Positions 19,769 through 28,799 of a DNA stretch of 64,000 nt are shown one piece after another. Within the stretch, counting starts at the first letter, position 1. The number at the start of each line of letters is the position of its first letter. Position numbers and translations under genes: made by a program. Origin of the DNA: an uncultured Oxalobacter sp. GTDB taxonomy: Bacteria > Pseudomonadota > Gammaproteobacteria > Burkholderiales > Burkholderiaceae_D. Below the pieces are notes generated by a model. The model saw only the letters and a program-made list of their open reading frames with translations, ran no database searches and was not told the DNA's origin. The stretch spans positions 1-64,000 of the forward strand of contig CAKQWF010000001.1 of assembly GCA_934277985.1 (NCBI GenBank), read 5' to 3'.

Positions 19769-19978
19769 TCAGTCAACACCGACCATGACGGAATCGGCTT
19801 TGATGATGGCGTAGGCGACTTTTCCGACAGCCAGTTGAAGGCGTCTGACGGAAGCCGTCGTGATTTGGGCAGTGACCATGATTTCAGGTGCGATTTCAAG
19901 CGTGATTTCGGAATTGATCGGTCCTTCGTTGATTTCGCGAATGATGCCCTGAAGCTGGTTTCTGGCGCTGATTTGCAT
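19769..19978 (-). CDS. TOBE/Mop-domain molbindin
   Basis: A 69-residue protein consisting of one Mop (molybdate-binding OB-fold) domain: SARNQLQGIIREINEGPINS at the start, then a second strand pair with SVRRLQLAVGKVAYAIIKADSVMV. Stand-alone molbindins oligomerise and store molybdate or tungstate. No Mo transporter (modABC) or molybdoenzyme is in the window. Monocistronic between two terminators. Confidence 0.88.
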   Translation of the reverse strand: MQISARNQLQGIIREINEGPINSEITLEIAPEIMVTAQITTASVRRLQLAVGKVAYAIIKADSVMVGVD

Positions 19979-20060
19979 GGGATTCTCCGTTGTCAGATAG
20001 TAATGGAATGAATGTTTCGGAATGCCGTCGTATCAGATAAAGATTATAAGACCTGAATGA

Positions 20061-20091
20061 AAAAAACCGGTCGGTATATCGACCGGTTTTG
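20061..20091. terminator. intrinsic terminator upstream of the molbindin gene / downstream of panB
   Basis: AAAACCGGTCG (20063-20073), 6-base loop, CGACCGGTTTT (20080-20090), with an A-run to the left that becomes a U-run on the minus strand. It ends the panB transcript. A second smaller repeat AACCGGTT...AACCGGTT (20106-20126) lies between it and panB. Confidence 0.85.
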
Positions 20092-20169
20092 ATGTCATGC
20101 AAGAGAACCGGTTTGTCGAACCGGTTTATGTGCGTTATGCCTGAATCCGGATAGATGCGATTCAGCTTG

Positions 20170-20982
20170 TTAGAAGCAATGTTCCTGTGCAGGGAAAGAA
20201 CCGTCTTTGACGGCGCTGACATAGGCCCTGATCGCCGCTTCGATACTGTTTTGTCCTTCCATGAAATTGCGGACGAAACGTGCTTTTCGTCCGGGGAAAA
20301 CATTGAGCATGTCATGCATGACCAGTACCTGGCCGGAACAGTCTGGGCCAGCGCCGATACCGATGGTCGGGACAGACAGTGCTGCGGTGACGTCTTTTCC
20401 CAGTGTTGCCGGAATGGCTTCGAGTACGAACAGCGAGGCACCGGCATTTTGCAGGATACGGGCGTCTTCCAGAATGCGTCGTGCGTCTTCGGCATTTTTG
20501 CCCTGGACACGGTAGCCGCCGAACTGGTGAACCGATTGTGGGGTCAAACCCAGATGTGCGCAAACCGGAATGGCGCGTTCCGTCAGAAAACGAACAGTTT
20601 CTTCAAGCCAGCGTCCGCCTTCGATCTTGACCATGTGTGCGCCAGCCTTGACAAGCTCGGCGGCGTTGTCATAGGCGGATTCCGGTGTGGCATAGGTGCC
20701 GAATGGCATGTCTGAGACGATCATCGCGGTTTTGTTGCCGCGTGCGACGCATTCCGTATGGTAGGCGACTTCCTCGATGGAGACTGGCAGTGTGGAATCC
20801 TTGCCCTGGCATACCATGCCGAGAGAGTCTCCGATCAGGAGAATCTCGACGCCGCATTGATCCATAAGGGATGCGAAACTGGCATCGTAACACGTCAGCA
20901 TGGTGATTTTTTCATGCCGGTTATACAGTGCTGTCAGGGTGTGGCTTGTGACCGATTTGCGTTCCTGAAGATAGGTTGCCAT
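20170..20982 (-). CDS. panB: 3-methyl-2-oxobutanoate hydroxymethyltransferase
   Basis: A 270-residue PanB (TIM barrel) that adds a hydroxymethyl group from 5,10-methylene-THF to ketoisovalerate, the first step to pantothenate and CoA. Motifs seen: [29 protein letters not shown] and the C-terminal RFVRNFMEG. CoA is central to oxalyl/formyl-CoA cycling. It lies downstream of the folK group on the same strand, 91 bp after the DUF486 gene, and may have its own promoter. Confidence 0.96.
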   Translation of the reverse strand: MATYLQERKSVTSHTLTALYNRHEKITMLTCYDASFASLMDQCGVEILLIGDSLGMVCQGKDSTLPVSIEEVAYHTECVARGNKTAMIVSDMPFGTYATPESAYDNAAELVKAGAHMVKIEGGRWLEETVRFLTERAIPVCAHLGLTPQSVHQFGGYRVQGKNAEDARRILEDARILQNAGASLFVLEAIPATLGKDVTAALSVPTIGIGAGPDCSGQVLVMHDMLNVFPGRKARFVRNFMEGQNSIEAAIRAYVSAVKDGSFPAQEHCF

Positions 20983-21073
20983 GACAAATCCTTTGATGAA
21001 GAACTACGAAGTTGAGATTGCATAAAACCGTAACCATAGCCCGATGCATCAGGGTGTCACGATACGGGGTCAA

Positions 21074-21424
21074 TTATGAACGAAATATGAAATAAACGGC
21101 ACCGACCAGGCACAATGCTGCCCAGATATAGTCCATTTTGAATGGCTGGCCCATATAGTAGATGGCAAACGGTACGAAAACGCTCAGGGTGATGGTTTCC
21201 TGAAGGATTTTCAGCTGCGCCAGACTGAACTGCGAAAAACCGATCCGGTTGGCAGGAACCTGCAACAGATATTCGAACAATGCGATTCCCCAGCTGATAA
21301 GGGCAGCGACCAGCCAGGATTTCGAGGAAAGGTGGCGCAGGTGTCCATACCATGCGAAAGTCATGAAAATGTTGGACAAGATGAGCAGACCGGCAGTCTG
21401 GACAAAAACGGGAATATGGAACAT
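21074..21424 (-). CDS. DUF486 family membrane protein
   Basis: A 116-residue protein with four hydrophobic helices, recognised as the DUF486 family by the pattern FMTFAWYGHL, SWGIALFEYLLQVPANRIG and KILQETITL. The fold resembles small drug/metabolite transporters, but no substrate is known. The ATG at 21424 is preceded by AAGGAG at good spacing, so the in-frame start at 21454 is rejected. Follows folK by 26 bp. Confidence 0.88.
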   Translation of the reverse strand: MFHIPVFVQTAGLLILSNIFMTFAWYGHLRHLSSKSWLVAALISWGIALFEYLLQVPANRIGFSQFSLAQLKILQETITLSVFVPFAIYYMGQPFKMDYIWAALCLVGAVYFIFRS

Positions 21425-21450
21425 GGGGCGACTCCTTGGAAAGACTGAAA

Positions 21451-21930
21451 TCAAATGCGGTGGATTTTCTGATTTTTGACGCGTTCAAGCAGGATGGAAA
21501 GCGGTTCTTGCTTCGGAATGACAATTTCCGGCGCGATTTCCGCGAGGGGCACCAGTACAAAGGCACGCTCGGTCAAGCGCGGATGCGGAATGGTCAGGCG
21601 CTCTGTCGATATACAGTCGGTATTGTATAGCAGCATATCCAGATCGAGCGTTCTCGGTGCATTACGGTAGGGACGTTTGCGACCGAATGCATTTTCGATT
21701 TGCCAGAGCGCTTCGAGTAACGGTTCGGGCGCCAGAGTGGTCGATAGCATGGCAACGGCGTTGACGTAGTCATCGCCGTCTGCATCGACTGGCGCAGTGC
21801 GGTAAAGTGACGAGGTTTTTTGAAGTCGCGTATCCGGCAGCTTGCCAAGCAAATCCATGGCGCCTGTAACATTTTCGAGGGCATTGCCGAGATTGGAGCC
21901 GATGCCGATATAAACGATATTTCCGGACAT
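21451..21930 (-). CDS. folK: 2-amino-4-hydroxy-6-hydroxymethyldihydropteridine pyrophosphokinase
   Basis: A 159-residue HPPK of folate synthesis, transferring pyrophosphate from ATP to hydroxymethyldihydropterin. Motifs: YIGIGSNLGNA at the start, SSLYRTAPV, the catalytic segment RTLDLDMLLY and HPRLTERAFVLVPL. The ATG at 21930 lies one base after the pcnB stop codon, which suggests translational coupling; the open frame up to 22053 lies inside pcnB and is not used. Folate supply links to Fhs and PanB in this window. Confidence 0.94.
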   Translation of the reverse strand: MSGNIVYIGIGSNLGNALENVTGAMDLLGKLPDTRLQKTSSLYRTAPVDADGDDYVNAVAMLSTTLAPEPLLEALWQIENAFGRKRPYRNAPRTLDLDMLLYNTDCISTERLTIPHPRLTERAFVLVPLAEIAPEIVIPKQEPLSILLERVKNQKIHRI

Positions 21931-21931
21931 A

Positions 21932-23314
21932 TCAGGGTTGAGTGTTTTCTGCCTGTGATATTGTCGATACAGAGCTTGTCTTGCGGCGGCGTCGTGAACG
22001 TCTGTGACGTTTGTGTCCAGACGGTGTTTCGGCAAGCGATCTGGTCTGTTCATCGATCATGCGCTGGCGTTCTTCTCCCGTCGCATCGATGAACCGGGTC
22101 CACCACTGCCCGATTTCGGGGGCGAGTTCTCCGGATTCGCAACGAATCAGCAAAAAGTCGTAAGCGGCACGGAAACGGTCGTTTTCAAGCAGACGATAGG
22201 GTGACTTGCCTGTTCTGCGTTCAAGTCTCGGTTGCATGAGCCAGATATCTTTCATGTCGCTGGCGATTCTGCGTTGTATCGCCAGCTTTTCTGTTTGTGC
22301 ATCGAGGATATCGTTGGCAGCGGCCACCAAAGCCGGAATCGGATATTCTCCATTGGCACGATAATGCGCCCATCTTTCCTCGACCTGGGTCCATAACAGG
22401 GAAGCGAACAGGAAACCGGGAGAGATTCGCTTGTCGTCCCTGATGCGCAAATCGGTTTTGTTCAGGGCGATTTCAATGAAATGGGCGGCTTGCGGTTGTT
22501 CCAGCGCGACGTCCAGCAAGGGAAGCAAGCCTTTGTGCAATCCGCGGGCGCGCAATTCTTTCAGGCAGGACATGGCATGCCCGCTCATCAGGAGCTTGAG
22601 CATTTCGTCGAAAAGACGGGCGGATGGTACGTTGTTTATCAGCGGCGCGAGTGATGCAATCGGTGCGAGAGTCGCTGCATCGATGGAGAATCCCAGTTTT
22701 GCGGCAAACCGGACAATACGCAGCATGCGGACCGGATCTTCACGGTATCGCTGTTCGGGATTACCGATGATACGGAGCGTTTTCCGGCGCAGGTCATCCA
22801 TACCGCCGTGGTAGTCCAGCAACAACTGGTTGGCCGGATTGTAGTACATGGCATTGATGGTGAAATCGCGTCGCGATGCGTCTTCTGCTTGTGAACCGAA
22901 ATTGTTGTCTCGTAGCAGACGTCCGGCTTCATCTTTCAGCGCCGGTTTTGTGGATGCTCCCCGAAACGTGGTCACTTCGATCAGATCCTGTCCCAAAAGG
23001 ACATGCACGATCTGGAAACGTCGGCCGATCAGAAAAGCCCGACGGAACAGTTGTTTGACCTGTTCTGGTGTCGCATTCGTGGAGACATCGAAGTCTTTCG
23101 GCTTGACGCCCAGCAACAGATCGCGCACAGCACCTCCGACGATGTAGGCTTCATATCCTGCATTTTGCAAAATGCGGACGACCCGGATGGCACTGTTGGA
23201 TACCAGTCTCGGATCGATGCCGTGCTGTGCGGAATTCAGTGTGGCAGGTTTGTCGGCGGAAGGAGACTTTTTGGTCCCGATTCCGAAAATCTTGCGAATC
23301 AGTTTGTTAATCAT
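21932..23314 (-). CDS. pcnB: poly(A) polymerase I
   Basis: A 460-residue member of the class II nucleotidyltransferase family. The active-site segment GGAVRDLLLGVKPKDFDV with the catalytic Asp pair is at about residues 65-85. RRAFLIGRRFQIVHV, typical of PcnB as opposed to tRNA nucleotidyltransferase, follows. The C-terminus is basic (KRHRRSRRRRK), as usual for RNA-binding PcnB. It adds 3' A-tails that speed mRNA decay. ATG 23314 is used; the frame is open to 23353. Confidence 0.92.
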   Translation of the reverse strand: MINKLIRKIFGIGTKKSPSADKPATLNSAQHGIDPRLVSNSAIRVVRILQNAGYEAYIVGGAVRDLLLGVKPKDFDVSTNATPEQVKQLFRRAFLIGRRFQIVHVLLGQDLIEVTTFRGASTKPALKDEAGRLLRDNNFGSQAEDASRRDFTINAMYYNPANQLLLDYHGGMDDLRRKTLRIIGNPEQRYREDPVRMLRIVRFAAKLGFSIDAATLAPIASLAPLINNVPSARLFDEMLKLLMSGHAMSCLKELRARGLHKGLLPLLDVALEQPQAAHFIEIALNKTDLRIRDDKRISPGFLFASLLWTQVEERWAHYRANGEYPIPALVAAANDILDAQTEKLAIQRRIASDMKDIWLMQPRLERRTGKSPYRLLENDRFRAAYDFLLIRCESGELAPEIGQWWTRFIDATGEERQRMIDEQTRSLAETPSGHKRHRRSRRRRKTSSVSTISQAENTQP

Positions 23315-23987
23315 CGAATAATTGCAGTAAAGGCCAGCCCTGCTTTTCGGCATATGCTTTCAGTCGGTTGTTCGGATTGACCGCAACCGGATGGTTGACA
23401 CGTGAGAGAAGCGGAAGGTCGCGATCCGAATCGCTGTAGAAGTAAGTATGCCGAAAACTGTCGAAAGACAGATTCATGGTTTGCAGCCAGTTTTCGGTAT
23501 GCACGATCTTGCCGGCACCTGAAGTCGGAATGCCGACAAGTTTTCCGGTGATTTCGCCCTCGGGTGTTTCTTCCGGTATGGCTGCGATCAGATGTTCGAC
23601 ACCGAGTGCATGGGCAATCGGTTCCGTAATGAAACGGTTGGTCGCTGTGACGATGGCGACCAGATCGTTATTGTCCTGGTGCTTCTTGAGGAGATTGCGT
23701 GCTGCCGGTCTGATGGCGGGATGAATGACCTCGTCCATAAACTGTTGGCGCCAGCGGTTGAGCTGGACGCGTGGAAATTTGGCAAGGGTCCCCAGAACAA
23801 AAGCCAGGAATTCGGCAGGATCGAGCGTTCCGGACTGGTACTGTTCAAAAAATTCGGCGTTCCGTTTCTCGTAAAACGCTTTATCGACAGCGCCGATACG
23901 TACCATGAATTCTCCCCATTCATAGTCCGAATCGATAGGCAACAGGGTATTGTCGAGATCGAATAATGCCAGCGTATCAGTCTTCAT
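23307..23987 (-). CDS. HAD superfamily phosphatase (IB, SerB-like)
   Basis: A 226-residue HAD hydrolase. Motif I is ALFDLDNTLLPIDSD near the N-terminus with the nucleophile Asp; motif II Thr in IVTATN; motif III/IV in KIVHTENWL and YSDSDRDLPLL. The IB cap type is shared with phosphoserine phosphatase, but this pcnB-linked betaproteobacterial group is of unknown substrate. Overlaps pcnB by 8 bp and hda by 4 bp, so the four genes are translationally linked. Confidence 0.88.
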   Translation of the reverse strand: MKTDTLALFDLDNTLLPIDSDYEWGEFMVRIGAVDKAFYEKRNAEFFEQYQSGTLDPAEFLAFVLGTLAKFPRVQLNRWRQQFMDEVIHPAIRPAARNLLKKHQDNNDLVAIVTATNRFITEPIAHALGVEHLIAAIPEETPEGEITGKLVGIPTSGAGKIVHTENWLQTMNLSFDSFRHTYFYSDSDRDLPLLSRVNHPVAVNPNNRLKAYAEKQGWPLLQLFDD

Positions 23988-24658
23988 ATCGGTTCATGTC
24001 TTTTTTGCAACAGATCATGCAGCAAAGGTAACGTAATGATCCGTTTTGTCTGGAGCGAATAGCGGTCCAGTGCATCAAGCATACTGGAAAGCGAGTGCAT
24101 ATCGCGCCGGTAATGGGTAATAAGATAGGGTAACACACCTTGGGACAGCGTGAACCCCCGTGACCGTGCATGTTCGGTCAGGGCATCGATCTTTTCTTCA
24201 TCGGTCAGTCCATGAATCTGGTAAACCAGCCCCCAGCAGAGTCGGCTTTTCAGGTCGTCGCGCAACGGCAATGCAAGCGGAGAAGTTGCGCCGCTTGCAA
24301 TCATGCAGGCGGTACCATGTTCCCTGATCTGGTTGAAAAGATTGAATGTCGCGATTTGCTGTTCATCCGTGAGCCGCTCACAATCATCGACCAGATACAA
24401 GGCGGTATCGGGCATCCATGTGAAATCCGCGACGGGAGATGCCGGGTCGAGAAAACGTGCAGGACGCAGTTGTGACATGGCACGAAGAAGATGTGTTTTG
24501 CCGACGGCGGTGTCTCCCCATATGTAAACGAAACGGTCACTGGAATTTGCGGCGGCCATTTGCCGGAACAGATGCAGTACTTCGGCATTCTGGCCAGGTA
24601 CAAACGTTTCCAGTGTCGGGACGGAAGCCGTATCGAGATTTAACAACAGTTGCTGCAT
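23984..24658 (-). CDS. hda: DnaA regulatory inactivator Hda
   Basis: A 224-residue AAA+ protein related to DnaA domain III. Walker A is WGDTAVGKTHLL, Walker B LYLVDDCERL, and the sensor-2 region is SLSSMLDALDRYSL. The N-terminus MQQLLLNLD carries a clamp-binding motif (QLLLNL), as expected for Hda, which binds the beta clamp and triggers hydrolysis of DnaA-ATP. It is the first of the overlapping set hda-HAD-pcnB-folK and follows the transporter gene by 8 bp. Confidence 0.93.
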   Translation of the reverse strand: MQQLLLNLDTASVPTLETFVPGQNAEVLHLFRQMAAANSSDRFVYIWGDTAVGKTHLLRAMSQLRPARFLDPASPVADFTWMPDTALYLVDDCERLTDEQQIATFNLFNQIREHGTACMIASGATSPLALPLRDDLKSRLCWGLVYQIHGLTDEEKIDALTEHARSRGFTLSQGVLPYLITHYRRDMHSLSSMLDALDRYSLQTKRIITLPLLHDLLQKRHEPI

Positions 24659-24666
24659 GATGACGT

Positions 24667-25746
24667 TCAGTGTTTGTAAAAGTTACTGTTGAAATAGTAA
24701 CTGCGCAAATGCTTGTAGGCGACGGAGAGGATAGCGGAAGAAGGAAGGGCCAGCAAAATGCCGACGAATCCGAAAAGCTGGCCGAATGCCAGCAAGGCGA
24801 AAATGACAATCAGCGGGTGCAGCTGGATACGGTCGCCGACGAGTTTCGGGGTCATCAGCAAGCCGTCGAATGAATAACCGAAACCGTAAATGATGCCAAG
24901 TGTGATCCAGGCTTCCATGCCCGAGAATTGCAAAAGGGTAGCTGTAATGGCCAGTGCCAGTCCGAAACAGATACCGAGATAGGGAATGAATGCGAGCATG
25001 CCGGTCAGGATACCGACCGGAAGCGCAACGTTGTAGCCTGCCAGTGCGAGCGCGATCGAGTAATAAATGGACAAAATGACCATGACCAGAAGCTGGCCGC
25101 GCAAATATTGCGCCAGCATACCGTTGACCTCATGCGAAAAATTGACGGCCTTTGTCACCCAGCGGCGGGGGATCATATCCCGCAGCTTGCGCATCATGAT
25201 GTGCCAGTCCTTGAGCAGGTAAAACAGCACGACGGGAATCAGAATCACATTCCATGCCCATGTCAGGACTGCGGTGCCACCGAATTTGGCCGAGGCGATC
25301 AATGATTTCCAGACGCCGTCACCCTTGGGAACGAATTGTTCGGTCAGGATACGTTTGATGCTGGCGTTGTCTGCCGGAATCTGGATGCCGAATTCGTTCA
25401 GGATAGGACTTAACCGATTGTTGACCTTGGCGATGAAGGCCGGAATCTGTTCGTAAAGCATCGGCCATTCACGAATCAGCATGGGAATCATGATCAGGGC
25501 AAAAGCGGTGACAAGTGCAAAAAGCAACATCATGACGATGATGACGGCAATAAGTCGCGGCATGCGGAAATTGCCGAAATGCTGGGCGCGCAGCCAGTCC
25601 ACGATCGGGTTTAGCGCATAGGCCAGAATGGAACCGGCGATAAACGGGGTCAGGATCGGACCAAGCAATAAAAGAATGACGACCAGCAAAATGCCGATAC
25701 CCGTCCACAGGGCGGTTTGTCTTTGTTGTGGTGTAAATAATGCCAT
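24667..25746 (-). CDS. AI-2E/PerM family membrane protein
   Basis: A 359-residue protein with about eight hydrophobic segments and the family pattern: two N-terminal helix pairs, a soluble stretch around residues 95-150, then GILTGMLAFIPYLGICFG and the C-terminal PKLVGDRIQLHPL. Members transport varied substrates or autoinducer-2 and are widely conserved as PerM. Divergent from purM and upstream of hda, an arrangement common in betaproteobacteria. Confidence 0.9.
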   Translation of the reverse strand: MALFTPQQRQTALWTGIGILLVVILLLLGPILTPFIAGSILAYALNPIVDWLRAQHFGNFRMPRLIAVIIVMMLLFALVTAFALIMIPMLIREWPMLYEQIPAFIAKVNNRLSPILNEFGIQIPADNASIKRILTEQFVPKGDGVWKSLIASAKFGGTAVLTWAWNVILIPVVLFYLLKDWHIMMRKLRDMIPRRWVTKAVNFSHEVNGMLAQYLRGQLLVMVILSIYYSIALALAGYNVALPVGILTGMLAFIPYLGICFGLALAITATLLQFSGMEAWITLGIIYGFGYSFDGLLMTPKLVGDRIQLHPLIVIFALLAFGQLFGFVGILLALPSSAILSVAYKHLRSYYFNSNFYKH

Positions 25747-25822
25747 TCAGTCGTACTTGCGGAACCAGTTTGTTAAAATATGAAAATTATTGTTATTTTA
25801 CGCCCAGTGGCGCGTTTACATT

Positions 25823-26866
25823 ATGAGTTCATCCACCAAACAGTCTCTTTCCTATCGTGACGCAGGAGTCGATATCGATGCCGGCGACGCGCTCGTCGAT
25901 GCCATCAAACCGTTTGCCAAACGAACCATGCGCGAAGGCGTATTGGGCGGTATCGGCGGTTTCGGCGCACTTTTCGAAATCGGTCGAAAATATCGCGAAC
26001 CGGTACTGGTATCGGGTACCGATGGCGTCGGCACAAAACTCAGACTTGCCTTTGAACTTAACCGACATGATACGGTCGGTATCGACCTTGTGGCAATGAG
26101 CGTGAACGACATTCTGGTCCAGGGTGCTGAGCCGTTGTTTTTTCTCGATTATTTCGCCTGCGGAAAACTCGATGTTGCAACGGCATCCAGAGTGGTCAAG
26201 GGAATCGCAGCCGGTTGCGAACAGGCCGGTTGTGCGCTGATCGGCGGTGAAACAGCGGAAATGCCGGGAATGTATCCGGAAGGGGAATACGATCTGGCCG
26301 GATTTGCCGTGGGTGCCGTCGAAAAATCGGAAATCATCGACGGCCGGAAAATCGTACCGGGAGATGTCGTGCTCGGTCTGGCATCCTCCGGTATCCACTC
26401 CAACGGATATTCACTGGTTCGCCGGATCATCGAAATGGTCAAGCCAGACCTGAATGCAGACTTTGACGGAAGAACGCTGGCGGATGCCCTGATGGCGCCG
26501 ACAAGAATCTATGTCAAACCGTTGCTGTCGCTGATGGCATCGGTGGAGGTCAAGGGAATGGCGCACATCACCGGCGGCGGGCTGGCGGAAAACATTCCGC
26601 GCATATTGCAGGAACATCTGACGGCCGTACTGAAAAAAGAAGCATGGACGATGCCGCCCTTGTTTTCCTGGCTCCAGAAGCACGGCAATGTCGCCAGCGA
26701 AGAAATGCATCGCGTATTCAATTGCGGAATCGGTATGGCCGTGATCGTGTCACGTGAACAGGCCGAACAGGCAATGGCGCATCTCAGGGCGGCAGGAGAA
26801 ACGGTTTATCGCATAGGCGAAATCCGTCAGAGAACAGGGGACGAACCCCAGACAATCGTCGAATAG
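25823..26866 (+). CDS. purM: phosphoribosylformylglycinamidine cyclo-ligase
   Basis: A 347-residue PurM (AIR synthetase), the fifth step of purine synthesis, converting FGAM and ATP to AIR. Motifs: [13 protein letters not shown] near the start, [40 protein letters not shown] and HITGGGL. The ATG at 25823 ([16 protein letters not shown]) is chosen over an in-frame start at 25790, which lies in the promoter region. Ended by the strong terminator at 26899. Confidence 0.97.
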   Translation: MSSSTKQSLSYRDAGVDIDAGDALVDAIKPFAKRTMREGVLGGIGGFGALFEIGRKYREPVLVSGTDGVGTKLRLAFELNRHDTVGIDLVAMSVNDILVQGAEPLFFLDYFACGKLDVATASRVVKGIAAGCEQAGCALIGGETAEMPGMYPEGEYDLAGFAVGAVEKSEIIDGRKIVPGDVVLGLASSGIHSNGYSLVRRIIEMVKPDLNADFDGRTLADALMAPTRIYVKPLLSLMASVEVKGMAHITGGGLAENIPRILQEHLTAVLKKEAWTMPPLFSWLQKHGNVASEEMHRVFNCGIGMAVIVSREQAEQAMAHLRAAGETVYRIGEIRQRTGDEPQTIVE

Positions 26867-26898
26867 CGCCTTTATATTCTATTCATACACGCATCTTC

Positions 26899-26939
26899 GG
26901 GCGGTGCATTCCTGTAACAGGAATGCACCGCCCTTTTTT
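26899..26939 (+). terminator. purM terminator with 16-bp stem
   Basis: Perfect 16-bp stem (26899-26914 with 26918-26933) closed by a TAA loop and followed by six T. One of the strongest intrinsic terminators in the window; it insulates the oxlT promoter region from purM. Confidence 0.95.
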
Positions 26940-27146
26940 AGTCGTCCACTGGTTTTTGGCACCACAAAATTGGCACGAAAGATTCCATGAATGGGAGAGT
27001 GGAGATACATAAAGTGCGGAATCGGAGAGGTGGCACGGTAGTGCGGACGGAAGGGTGCTGGCGAGCCAGGATCGGGAGAAGACAAGTATAGGCACATCGC
27101 GGAAGCAGAAAGAAGCGTAGCGAGAAGAGAGGGTTTTGGCGGCTAA

Positions 27147-27261
27147 ATATGAGATTTCAATTCATATGGAAGATAAAAAAATTTGAGATTGTACCTCATA
27201 TGAACCCGTACATGATATGAAATTATTTCATATTCGTCAGGCGTAAATATGAATAATATTT
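27147..27261 (+). promoter_or_regulatory. AT-rich palindrome array upstream of oxlT (about 34-bp period)
   Basis: Three imperfect palindromes of the form ATaTGA-N(7-9)-TCATAT occupy 27147-27167, 27181-27201 and 27215-27233. Their left arms are exactly 34 bp apart. A fourth, degenerate ATATGA (27247) follows inside AAATAT-N5-ATATTT (27245-27261). Two further CATATG hexamers at 27295 and 27329 are again 34 bp apart. This looks like a multi-site operator for an unknown regulator. The stretch 26940-27145 between the purM terminator and the array is purine-rich and shows no gene. A TATGAT at 27314-27319 could be a -10 box, without a good -35. Confidence 0.6.
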
Positions 27262-27456
27262 ATTTGATGCAGAGAAAGTTATGCAATAACATTACATATG
27301 TAGTCTTGTGTAATATGATATTTGCATGCATATGCGCAAGACATGTCGAGGTTTCAGGAATGTGTCACTGACAGAAACAGTACCCAAGTCGTTGATTTCA
27401 GTGACCGGCAAATTCCGGGATTCCCTTTTGTGTTAACTTGATTAAGGATTGGTAAG

Positions 27457-28716
27457 ATGAATAATCCAGCCGCAGTAGCAGAAGATCCGACCAAGGTAGG
27501 CGGTCTTCGTTGGTTCTACTTAATCTTAGCAGTTTTGCTAATGTGTATGATTTCGGGTGTTCAGTACTCCTGGACACTGTATGCAAATCCGGTGAAAGAT
27601 CTGTTGGGTGTTTCCCTTGCAGCCGTTCAGACATCGTTCACATTGTCTCAGGTCATTCAGGCAGGTTCCCAGCCTGGCGGTGGTTATTTCGTTGACAAAT
27701 TCGGTCCCAAGGTTCCGTTGATTGTAGCCGGTATCATGGTCGGCGCAGGCTGGATCCTGATGGGTATGGCTCCAAACGTTCTGATGCTGTATGTTCTGTA
27801 CACGCTGGCTGGTGCTGGTGTTGGTATCGTTTACGGTACGGCAATGAACATCGCCAACAGATGGTTCCCGGACAAGAGAGGTATGTGTTCCGGCTTCACG
27901 GCAGCAGGTTATGGTCTGGGCGTTCTGCCGTTCCTGCCACTGATCAGCAACGTGCTGAAATTTGAAGGTGTCGGCGCAGCCTTCATGTACACCGGTGTTA
28001 TCATGGGTGCCGTCATCGTGCTGATCGCTTTCTTCGTAAGATTCCCGGCAGGTCCTGCAGGCAAGAAGAAAGTCATCGTTCCGACCGAAAAAGACTTCAA
28101 CTCGAACGAAATGCTCAAGACCCCGCAATTCTGGATTCTGTGGACGTCGTTCTTCTCCGTCAACTTCGGTGGTCTGCTGCTGGTTGCAAACAGCGTTCCA
28201 TATGGCCGTAGCCTTGGCTATGCCGCAGGTTTCCTGACGATTGCAGTTACGGTTCAGAACCTGTTCAACGGTGGTTGCCGTCCGTTCTGGGGTTTCGTAT
28301 CCGACAAGATCGGCCGTTACAAAACCATGTCCGTAGTTTTCGGTATCAACTGCCTGGTATTGCTGGCCTTCCCGTACGTAGCAAGAATGGGCGAAACCGC
28401 ATTCATGATCGCTCTGGCACTGGCCTTCTTCACCTGGGGTGGTAGCTATGCACTGTTCCCGGCAACCAACAGTGACCTGTTCGGTACGGCATACTCCGCA
28501 AGAAACTATGGTTTCTTCTGGGCAGCAAAAGCAGTTGCAGCAATTTTCGGTGGTGGTCTGGGTGCAGCAGTTGCAACCGCACTGGGCTGGAACACCGCTT
28601 TCGCGATCACTGCTTTCACGTCTTTCGTAGCATTCGCTCTGGCAACGTTCGTTGTTCCGAGAATGGGCCGTCCGGTCAAGAAAAACAAAGCAGTTCAGGT
28701 TCAGGCTGCACAGTAA
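27457..28716 (+). CDS. oxlT: oxalate:formate antiporter
   Basis: A 419-residue major facilitator with 12 hydrophobic helices. It swaps external oxalate(2-) for internal formate(1-), building membrane potential. The two charged residues of the translocation path are present: Arg275 (NGGCRPFWGF) and Lys358 (FWAAKAV), matching Arg272 and Lys355 of O. formigenes OxlT with a three-residue longer N-terminus. The loop PDKRG after TM4 and GGSYALFP in TM10 are typical. AAGGA precedes the ATG. Arginine codons alternate between CGT and AGA, the latter less favoured in neighbouring genes. Monocistronic: own upstream array and terminator. Confidence 0.97.
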   Translation: MNNPAAVAEDPTKVGGLRWFYLILAVLLMCMISGVQYSWTLYANPVKDLLGVSLAAVQTSFTLSQVIQAGSQPGGGYFVDKFGPKVPLIVAGIMVGAGWILMGMAPNVLMLYVLYTLAGAGVGIVYGTAMNIANRWFPDKRGMCSGFTAAGYGLGVLPFLPLISNVLKFEGVGAAFMYTGVIMGAVIVLIAFFVRFPAGPAGKKKVIVPTEKDFNSNEMLKTPQFWILWTSFFSVNFGGLLLVANSVPYGRSLGYAAGFLTIAVTVQNLFNGGCRPFWGFVSDKIGRYKTMSVVFGINCLVLLAFPYVARMGETAFMIALALAFFTWGGSYALFPATNSDLFGTAYSARNYGFFWAAKAVAAIFGGGLGAAVATALGWNTAFAITAFTSFVAFALATFVVPRMGRPVKKNKAVQVQAAQ

Positions 28717-28748
28717 TGGCTTGACAGGCTGACGCAAGATCGTCAACG

Positions 28749-28782
28749 AAAAATGGCCGGAAGAAATTCCGGCCATTTTTTA
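28749..28782 (+). terminator. oxlT terminator
   Basis: Stem AAATGGCCGGAA/TTCCGGCCATTT with a GAAA tetraloop followed by a T-run. The A-run on the left also lets it act on the minus strand. Confidence 0.94.
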
Positions 28783-28799
28783 TTTATGCGTGACAGACG

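Noticed and set aside
27538..28776. 412-codon open frame opposite oxlT
   Set aside because: Cysteine- and glutamine-rich shadow of oxlT with no protein-like features.
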